Source: Thoreauomyces humboldtii | Taxonomy: Eukaryota; Chytridiomycota; Chytridiomycetes; Spizellomycetales; Powellomycetaceae | Assembly (NCBI GenBank): GCA_027596035.1 | Contig: JADGJA010000059.1 | Span: 1 to 53,517 of the forward strand | Direction: 5' to 3' | DNA: 53,517 bases | Shown: one piece after another, positions 46,586 through 53,517 of the stretch | Numbering within the stretch: the stretch's first letter is position 1 | Layout of the letters: every line of letters begins with the position of its first letter | Position numbers and translations under genes: made by a program | Notes under the pieces: generated by a model | What the model was told of the DNA's origin: nothing | The model's database searches: none | Seen by the model: the letters and a program-made list of their open reading frames with translations, nothing else

Positions 46586-48210
46586 TTAAGAGCGGATCAT
46601 CTTTCCGACCCGAATATGCGTGTTGCCCATGGCCCGATCGATGCCAGCGGTGGGCAACCGCATCCACTTTGTCGGCGCCTGGACGACCTCGAGGTCGTAC
46701 CTCAACATGGTGACGACCAACGCGCCCACGATCCTGTAAGCGAGGAGTCGTCCCGGACACACGTGCCTGCCGAACCCGAAGGCCAGCGCCTGGGTCTTTG
46801 AGGAGAGCGTGGAAGGGGACTGGGTGAGGGGATCCACCTCCAGGTTCGAACTGGCGACGCGGGAGACGTCAAAGTCCCCGAGTCCCCCTCCGTAGATGGA
46901 CGCGTTCCGGTTCACGACGCCCTGGTTGACGGTCACCAGCGTGCCCTTGTGCAGGGCGTACTCGCCCAGACGGAACCCGTCGTGCACGACCTGTCTCCAG
47001 AGACCTCCCGACGAGCGGAGTCGCCAGGATTCCGTGCAGGCCTCGTTGAGGAGGACGTGGTCCTTGAGGGAGAAGTCGGTGGACGTGACGTCCGGGAGGC
47101 CGGAGGCCTCGTGACGGACGGCCGCGAGGGTCTTTGGGTTCTGGAGGAGGTCGAGGAGGACCGAGACGGTCGACATGACCGTGTTGGTGTGGGCTCCGAA
47201 CACCATCCCGTACAGGAGGAGGACGAGACCGTGGAGCGTCTCGTCGTACTCCTCCTTCGACATGTCCCGCATAACGAACTCGGGCAGCGTGGTCGATTCG
47301 GGCTTTCCCGACGGTTTCTCGGTCCCGAATCGATAGTGGATCAGGTACGAGATGAAACCCCCTTCCTCCGGGGTCTGCAAGCCGAGCTTGAGCTTCTCCA
47401 GGTGCTCCAGGGCGACGTCCTTGAACGTCTGGAAGATGCGCGCCTTGGCGGCGGCTCTGCGACGACTGAGGGCCGTCTCGAAGTTGGTCATGATGGCCAG
47501 AGGAGAGTGATCGCTCTCGAGGAGGTTGAGATCCTTGGCGAGCTGGGCGCCGTGCTGGTTCGCGGTCTCGGCCGAGCACAGCACCGTCACGGCGATCCTG
47601 ACGACCGCCACGTTGGCGAACTCGGAGATGTCGATCGTCCTGTTCTCCTGCTGGACGGCGGCAGCGAACTCGCGTTCCACCTCCGCGACGCTCATCTGGA
47701 CGACGGCGGGCATGTTCCGTTCGACCCTGGAGGTGGAGAGGGCGGCGTAGATCTCCTTTCCGATCTTCTGGAACACGTCGTGTCCGACCAATTTCCCGAG
47801 CATTACCTTGTAGGCCTGGGGAAAGGGAGGTAGAGATTTAGACGTGGATTTCGTCTAGGAATTCGACCTTTTTTTGCCCTTGCCTCCAGGAGCGACAGGT
47901 CGGCCTCGGTGGCCGATCCGTAGCTCTGCAGGAAGTCCTGGCCCTGCACGAAGGTCAGGGTCTTTCCCAGGACGGTCGCGGAGAAGATGTCACCAAAACG
48001 GGCGTGATTGTCCAGGACGAACTTGAGGGGATCGACGAGGTAGCCTGCGCCTGCAAGAGGGCCGAGGACGGGGACGATGTCGGGCAGCATGGGTGGGATG
48101 AGGGCACCGTCGGCGGTCCGCCGGACCTGGTTCACGGTGAGGAGGAGGTAGACGTAGCGAGTCGCCAGCGCCGCGAGGGCGACGGCGAAGCATGTCAGGA
48201 GAAGCCCCAT
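46586..48210 (-). CDS. Cytochrome P450 monooxygenase (CYP7/CYP8/CYP51-like clan)
   Basis: Exons 48210-47884 and 47815-46586 give 518 residues, a standard microsomal P450 length. An N-terminal membrane anchor (GLLLTCFAVALAALATRYVY) is followed by PPMLPDIVPVLGPLAGAGYL, as in CYP51/CYP7-type enzymes. ACTESWRLRSSG supplies the ExxR pair and FGFGRHVCPGRLLAYR the haem Cys loop. The I-helix reads LLYGMVFGAHTNTVM, without the usual acidic residue before Thr, as also seen in non-monooxygenase P450s such as the CYP8/CYP74 types. The intron fits only as GC-AG (GCAAGG donor), which joins LSLLE to AYKVMLGKLVG in phase. The substrate is unknown. Confidence 0.88.
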
Positions 48211-49005
48211 GGTGATTCGTCAAGGGATGGTCGAACGGAAAGCGACAAAGCAAGACGACAGATCTGTTGTCCTGGTGCCGCGAAGGAGCAGACCCCAAGT
48301 GACTGGCGGGGTATATGAGACGAGTCCCTTCTCCGCGGCCCGCCAAACCTGGAGTTGTCCTCGGGGAGCAGGTCCGTCCGTCGTACTGTTACCGGTCGCA
48401 TTGCACAGCTACCGGAGATGCCCTCCCTGGCTCTGCAGCTCTGCCGGGTGCCAACTGATCCACTGTTCCACTGGTCACTTTGTGGACACTTCCCAGGCGT
48501 GGGTGGTGGGGTGTGAGGTGAGAGGCTGGTCTGTGAGTATCATGATGGTCGCTGACGAACGCGTCGCGCGTCGCTCGGTGGACCCACCTCCCCCAAGACA
48601 GCAGCAGCAGGACAGCCCCAGCCCTAGCCCTCCGTAGGGTTGCCTGAGAGCCCTAATCAGAAGCCCTAACAACGGGGACCCCCTCGTGGTGTGCAGGTGT
48701 CGGTCGCTTACCGTCGGTACAGACGAGTGTCCTTCCCTTCACACACACACGCACACACGGACCACCACACCCCAACCCGCAAGCGCACTTCCACCGACGG
48801 TCGCCAAAACACGCTCGCTGGTCGTTTTCCGTACTGTATTCAGCCCTTTCATCGACTCGGTCTCACCTCTTCGTGTATGCTCTGGGGCGTCGTCTTCTGT
48901 TTCACCTCGAGAACAACACCCACCCGTTTGGTCTGAGTTCGCCTAGTCTCGAGCCCACCCTCCCGCTTTGTCGTCCTGCCTCCAAAGAGGGTCCCCAACG
49001 AGTCA
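48211..49005. promoter_or_regulatory. Divergent promoter between P450 and Crz1-like factor
   Basis: About 795 nt between outward-facing starts. It holds a (CA)n run at about 48739-48758 and a CAGCAGCAGCAGG at about 48600. GCCCTAACAA/GCCCTAATCAG/GCCCTAGCCCT elements recur around 48625-48675. No gene is supported. Confidence 0.5.
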
Positions 49006-51430
49006 ATGTCGTCCAACGTCTTCAGCCCAACGCTTCTGGATGCTCCGTCCTCCCAGGGCCTCGCAGGGACAAGTCCGCAACAGCAGGCAAACGAGCAGAA
49101 CGTGAGGAACATCCCTCGTCCCGATTTCAGTTGTCTCGCTTTTGAGTAGTCGGTCGCAGTCAGTCGCTCACCCCCTTTTTTCCCTTCAGCCGTTCGTGCC
49201 GCAAACGCCTTTCGATGGAAGCCTTTTCGGCGCAAAGACCAGCACTGCAGATGCGCAACAACCATACATTCCGCCCCTGTCCGTCGGCCTTCCTCCGTTG
49301 CACCCCTTCGCCAACGCTGCCAGCGGTGCCAACCTCTACAGCCCTTCGGACGCTTTCTTTTTCAAATCTCCGGCCGCTATCGACCCGTCCGTTCTGGTCG
49401 GGGATTGGATGGCAGGCCTGACGGGCGACACCCCGGAGCTATCGGGGTCGCTTCCTCAAAGCCATCCTTTCCAGCACCAGCAACAGCAACAGACGCAGCA
49501 CCAACAACCGCAGTACCACGGCAGCTTTGGAAACACCCAGGATTCGGTCCAAACGCCCAGAGACATGTCTCAGTTTCTGCAACGCCAAGTCTCTTTCGCA
49601 TCGTCCGTGTCCTCATTCCAGCCGTCACCGTCGATCAATGTCATTTCCCCCGAAGAAACCGTCACCACCCCGTACAATCCGTACATGTCAGCACACACAC
49701 CCGCCCTCAACATTGAGTCTCCGTATTTTCCATCATCGTTTTCCGCTGCGAACACTCCCGATCCTGTGTTTTCTATGGAAGCACTTCTCAATGGTCTCGT
49801 GTCTCCGAATGGAGCTACAATCGCGGACACACCGGTTGCTGATTTTCACTCTGAATACTTTCCCGCGTCCTCTACAGCTGAGACGTCGGGCATGAGTATC
49901 CTTGACGAAGTCGAATCAGAGTTGAAGACGGTGCATGGGGCGGGCGCTACTGGCGATCCCGAACAAGATCCCGCCATGCAAAAGATCATGCGAGCCTTGG
50001 CGACTGTTCGTGCTAGGAGGGGTTCCTCGAAGCAGTCGAACATGGCGCAGGATCTTTTCCTTCAGCAGCAACAGCAACAGCAACAGCAGCAGACTCAATC
50101 AACACTTCCAAACCAGGCCCAGTCACCATCTAGTCAGTGGCAGCCTGAACAACAGTTCCTTCAAGGTCTACCGCCGGCGGAAGCGTCTGATGCCACCCAT
50201 CTGCTGGGCGAAACTCCCAGTGCTGACCCTGGTGCAGGGGACTCTTTCAATACGCTGTTCGCGCCTCTATCGTTCGAAGCCTTGAAACCTTCACAGGCGG
50301 CCGCTCGTCCCCCTCTCGATCAAAACGTCTCGGGAAATCCTTACCCGACTCCTTCCACCGACACCACCCCATTCGCAGCGCCGTTCTTTTCGTCGCCCGC
50401 CCATCCGCTCGCCTCACCGTTTCACGCTACTTTCAACGGGGAAATGACGCCTGGAGCGCCACAATCCCTCTTGTCGCCTTACGCGCACACTGTGGCAGCC
50501 AGCGAGTTGTTCCTTTCGCCGTACTCTGACTTAGGCGCATCCCCTTATTCACCGTACGATGCGAGCGATTATGGGGGCTCGGATGTATCGTACCAGGAGG
50601 ATGGACTTCAAGATCTGATGAACATTTTGAATAGTCCGTTGCCACCCTTCACGGATGAGACGGGGCTTCAGAGCAGCAGCAGCAGCAGCGTTGGTCCTAG
50701 TGGCGGGGTCGGGACGACAAGCGGCGGAACCGGGACCACCCGGAAACCGTCGGCAAGTCCAGCCACCGGCCCACGCCCTCCTCGTCCAAGCATATCCAAG
50801 CGTCCCCGTGTCAAGCGTACCAATACAACCACGCCCAAGACGGCGCCTACAGATCCCGAAGCACCCAACACGTCCTCATCGTCTTCCATGCAGCTTCCCA
50901 AACTCTACCCATGCACGTTCCCGGACTGTACCAAGACGTTTACCCGTTCCTACAACCTCAAGTCTCACTCGCTCCTCCACACCGGCATCAAGCCCTTTGC
51001 CTGCGCAGGCTGCCCGGCTACCTTCCTCAGGAAGCACGATCGGGACAGACACTTCAACTCGTTGCACGGCGGAGCCAGCGGTCGAAGGTTCAAGTGCGAG
51101 CTATGCGGCGCCGGGTTTGCAAGGGCAGACGCACTGCGACGACACGTCGAGGTGGAGGAACGGACAGGCGCCCCGGGCGGGCACGGGCATGGAGGGGATG
51201 GGGAAAAGGAAGGATCTGCGGGCTACTCGCAGGATGATCGACACACCGTCGACGATGCCGGAAAGGACGGCGGTGCCGCCTTGTCCTTCATGGACCAGCT
51301 TCAAGGCGGAGGACACGCTCCGGCTGACGAGAGTTTGGAATCACTGGTGTTGGGACCCACCGCATCGGGGCCCACCGGGGCGGGCACCTCTATGAATGCC
51401 CTAGGGTACCGTCTCGAGTCTGGTTTGTGA
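49006..51430 (+). CDS. CRZ1: Crz1-like C2H2 zinc-finger transcription factor
   Basis: Exons 49006-49101 and 49190-51430 give 778 residues. The long N-terminal part is Ser/Pro/Gln-rich with two poly-Gln runs (near 49485 and 50064) and FQPSPSINVISPEE near residue 170, in which PSINVI resembles the calcineurin-docking PxIxIT motif. Near residue 610 come three fingers: YPCTFPDCTKTFTRSYNLKS (C2H2), FACAGCPATFLRKHDRDRHF (C2H2), and FKCELCGAGFARADALRRH, where the last His is missing or shifted. Finger order and spacing match Crz1/Prz1 factors, which calcineurin dephosphorylates so that they enter the nucleus and activate calcium-stress genes. The upstream exon start at 49006 has a good context (TCA-ATG-TC). 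Calcineurin control is inferred. Confidence 0.78.
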
Positions 51431-51603
51431 AGCAGGATGAGCCTGGTGCTTCTCTCTACTATCTTTTTTTTTCTCTCTTCATTCACTTTTCTTTTTTTTG
51501 GCTCTGTACACATCGACCTTTTCGCAGCCGCCAGGTCTGCCCAAAATCTTTAATCTCACTCTTCGCACATTACAGTTGTCTGCATCTGGTACGCCGTTTT
51601 GCG

Positions 51604-53421
51604 CTACGCAAGAAATACCGGGCCTACTGGTTCCGAGCGTGGTCCACGTGCACCGCTGACTCCCACGGCCTGCACCGCATACAGATAACCTTTGCCGCGG
51701 ACAGCTGTCGCATCCTTCCAGATGACCGACCCGCTAGCCACGCAGTCCAGCACGCCCGATGCGATCGGCTCCTGCTCCCACCTCGCGGTCGTCCCGTCAC
51801 CGTCCTCCTCTCCCCGCCAGATCAGGTACGAAGCCGCCCCGGCGCTCCCTCGGAACCTCAGGCCGTCGGGCCGCACGTCGGGAAGGAGCTGCGGCGCCGG
51901 CTCGGGCAGGGGACAGGGGACCGTGGCGGAATCCGATCCCTGTATGGCCATCGCGTAGCGCCGGACGAGAGGCAAGACCACCGCCTCCTCCTGTCCGAAG
52001 CCACGCCGTCCGACGACGACGGCGGCGGGGAACCCAGGATCGTGGTAGCTCCAGTACGACCCGTCCTTCTCGCTGTGGACGTAGAAGCCGCCGTCCCGAC
52101 TGTGGAACCGAAGGCTCCACAGGAGGGACCCTGACGCGAGGTCGTTCGCGAGCATGGCGTCGTAGGTGCGGGCGTACACGTCCGGGTTCGACAGACCGTG
52201 CTCGGAGACGATGAACGCCTTCCGGTTCCTCCTTGCGATGTGGTCGGCGTCGCGAGCCAGTCGCGGGACGTCGTCGGACGCGTGGTAGTACGTCTGCACG
52301 AAGACGTCGGGACCCGATGGCGATGCCAGACACGTCCGATCCAGACGATCCTCGGACGCCATCCCGCCGATGGAACCGTCCATGACGAGGGTTCTCGGGG
52401 CGAGGGATCGGACCAACGCGGTCATGTCCATTGTCCACTGCGTGGGCGGATCGCTGCCGTGCCAACCTCCCAGCTCGTTCCCGAGCTGCCAGCACAGGAC
52501 CGTGGCGTCGTCCCCGTAGCGGATCCCGTTCACCGTGTTGACGCGGTTCAGGACGTGCGCCACGAGGTGGCGGACGTCCTCGACCACGTCGGGGTCCGTC
52601 CAGAACTGGGAGGGTCTCCTTCCCCTCATCCTGGAGAGCATGGCGTAACTTCCCAGCGTGCAGATGGTGGGATCCAGGGGAGCGTCGTCGGAGTCGTCTC
52701 CCCAGTGCTGGTTGACGAAGGGAACGATGAGCCTCACTCCGACCTCCCTGGCGATGGCGAGGCAGTGGTCCATGGCGACGAAGCAGGTCTCGTTGTAGGT
52801 CCTCGGTGCGGTGATGTGGTAGTCGGGTCCGATGCCGAGGGTGTAGGTCCTCGTGACGCGTCCTCCGAGGTTCCTGATGGAGAGGAGGGCATCGCGCTGC
52901 TCGAACGGGGTTGGGGTGGTCCACCCCTTGACGCCCGGACGGTCGCCGATCAGGAGCAGGGAGGGGACGTTGAAGGAGATGAATCGGAAGGGTTTGGCGC
53001 CCTCGTACAGGACATGGTCGCGACGGGTGATGAAGGGCCAGGCGGGGTCGTCTGTCTGTCCTGTCCCCCTGGATGAAGCGAGCTGCACTGGGGATAGCGG
53101 GGAGGGGGTCATGGCGGTCGGCTTGGGGTCTTCCCGATGCCCATAGGCCTGACTCTGAGTCGACTTTGAGGGTCTACAGCCCATCATGAGGGTTCTCCTA
53201 TCGTTGGAAAAGGTTGTTAGAGGATTCCAAGAAGGGTTGGTGAGTGAGATGGCTCTCGGTTGCCAAGGATTGATTCCCTCTGACGTGGCGGTCGAGTTGC
53301 GCGACGACGCGTGAGTCATATTCTTCCTCGCAACGCGCTCCCACTCATCCCTCTCCTCTCGCTGTCTCTCTCTCGTCTCTCGTCTTCCTCCTTCGATCCC
53401 TTCCCATCTTCCATATCTCAT
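51604..53421 (-). CDS. Glycoside hydrolase family 5-like enzyme (endo-mannanase type)
   Basis: The frame is open from 53421 to the stop at 51604 (605 residues if the first ATG is used). The TIM-barrel signatures are FRFISFNVPSLLLIGDRPG (strand 1), RVTRTYTLGIG, EVGVRLIVPFVNQHWG, the acid/base Glu in VLCWQLGNELGGWHG and the nucleophile Glu in RKAFIVSEHGLS. This order fits GH5 mannanase-like enzymes acting on beta-mannans or related polymers. The C-terminal 130 residues look like a small beta-sandwich (YLIWRGEEDG, YLYAVQAVGVSGARGPRSEP). No signal peptide is visible at any ATG. An internal ATG at 53184 would give MGCRPSKS, an N-acylation-like start. Substrate and location remain open. Confidence 0.8.
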   Translation of the reverse strand: MRYGRWEGIEGGRRETRERQREERDEWERVARKNMTHASSRNSTATSEGINPWQPRAISLTNPSWNPLTTFSNDRRTLMMGCRPSKSTQSQAYGHREDPKPTAMTPSPLSPVQLASSRGTGQTDDPAWPFITRRDHVLYEGAKPFRFISFNVPSLLLIGDRPGVKGWTTPTPFEQRDALLSIRNLGGRVTRTYTLGIGPDYHITAPRTYNETCFVAMDHCLAIAREVGVRLIVPFVNQHWGDDSDDAPLDPTICTLGSYAMLSRMRGRRPSQFWTDPDVVEDVRHLVAHVLNRVNTVNGIRYGDDATVLCWQLGNELGGWHGSDPPTQWTMDMTALVRSLAPRTLVMDGSIGGMASEDRLDRTCLASPSGPDVFVQTYYHASDDVPRLARDADHIARRNRKAFIVSEHGLSNPDVYARTYDAMLANDLASGSLLWSLRFHSRDGGFYVHSEKDGSYWSYHDPGFPAAVVVGRRGFGQEEAVVLPLVRRYAMAIQGSDSATVPCPLPEPAPQLLPDVRPDGLRFRGSAGAASYLIWRGEEDGDGTTARWEQEPIASGVLDCVASGSVIWKDATAVRGKGYLYAVQAVGVSGARGPRSEPVGPVFLA

Positions 53422-53460
53422 CTCCTCTTTGCCTGCGGGAGAACAAGTCCATTCAGCAGC
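53188..53460. promoter_or_regulatory. Region between GH5-like enzyme and the truncated gene at 53461
   Basis: If the GH5-like protein starts at 53184, this 270-nt stretch is a divergent promoter. It is rich in TCTCTC runs (53345-53420), more like a leader than coding sequence; on the minus strand it reads as Arg/Glu repeats (RRETRERQREERDE). Confidence 0.4.
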
Positions 53461-53482
53461 ATGTCGTACCGTGAGATGCGCT
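53461..53482 (+). CDS. First coding exon of a gene cut by the window end
   Basis: ATGTCGTACCGTGAGATGCG and two more bases (MSYREMR) are followed directly by a GTAAGTATCAG donor at 53483 and a pyrimidine-rich intron running out of the window. The upstream context (CATTCAGCAGC-ATG) is reasonable. Only seven codons are visible, so the product cannot be identified. Confidence 0.5.
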
Positions 53483-53517
53483 GTAAGTATCAGTCGTCCC
53501 CCCCCCCTCTCCCCTAC

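Noticed and set aside
46949..47833. 294-codon open frame on the + strand
   Set aside because: Antisense shadow of the P450 second exon; Glu/Val-rich with no motif.
52198..53076. 292-codon open frame on the + strand
   Set aside because: It is antisense to the GH5-like gene, whose catalytic motifs lie on the other strand.

Overview
This window looks like the nuclear genome of a basidiomycete fungus with compact, intron-rich genes. Introns are about 50-110 nt, GT-AG, with short 3' tracts. Intergenic gaps are mostly 0.1-0.8 kb. The gene set is fungal: Rim15-type kinase, Mrc1, Eaf1/Vid21, Erg26, Crz1-like factor, Pop2/Caf1. The lineage within Basidiomycota cannot be fixed from this sequence alone. 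Nearly all genes had to be assembled by hand from several exons; for most of them the summed exon lengths give an uninterrupted frame.

Layout, left to right. 0-1 kb: a small low-complexity protein (+). 1.2-2.9 kb: three diverged RING2/IBR-like zinc-finger exons (-). 3.1-4.0 kb: SAM methyltransferase (-). 4.2-10.0 kb: a 17-exon Rim15/Cek1-type kinase (-). 10.3-11.8 kb: mitochondrial acetyl-CoA acetyltransferase (-). 12.3-15.7 kb: a disordered/WD40 protein (+). 16.0-17.6 kb: a single-pass membrane protein with a cytoplasmic SH3 domain (-). 17.6-22.8 kb: a gene-poor island with decayed repeats and gene fragments. 22.8-23.9 kb: Pop2/Caf1 deadenylase (+). 24.0-28.7 kb: Mrc1/claspin (-). 29.9-30.5 kb: a small secreted, probably GPI-anchored protein (+). 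31.5-33.1 kb: a triple-KH RNA-binding protein (+). 33.5-35.4 kb: CCT2 chaperonin subunit (-). 35.7-39.2 kb: Eaf1/Vid21 of NuA4 (-). 39.6-40.3 kb: a LAMTOR3/MP1 homologue split into five short exons (+). 40.6-41.9 kb: Erg26 (-). 42.1-42.9 kb: an uncharacterised HEWAH protein (+). 43.1-43.9 kb: acireductone dioxygenase (-). 44.6-46.3 kb: a second SH3 membrane protein, paralogous to the one at 16 kb (+). 46.6-48.2 kb: cytochrome P450 (-). 49.0-51.4 kb: Crz1-like C2H2 factor (+). 51.6-53.4 kb: GH5-like glycosidase (-). 53.46 kb: first exon of a further gene (+).

Most genes are unrelated housekeeping or signalling genes and do not form a pathway cluster. Several are nutrient or stress signalling components (Rim15-type kinase, LAMTOR3, Crz1-like factor), but their linkage is probably incidental. 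The observations most worth following are: the inverted pair of Fus1-like SH3 membrane proteins with conserved cytoplasmic motifs; the tandem RING2 copies that share one intron position; the recurrent first coding exons of 3-22 nt; a 17-nt exon carrying the kinase catalytic-loop DLKPD; and the uncharacterised HEWAH protein.
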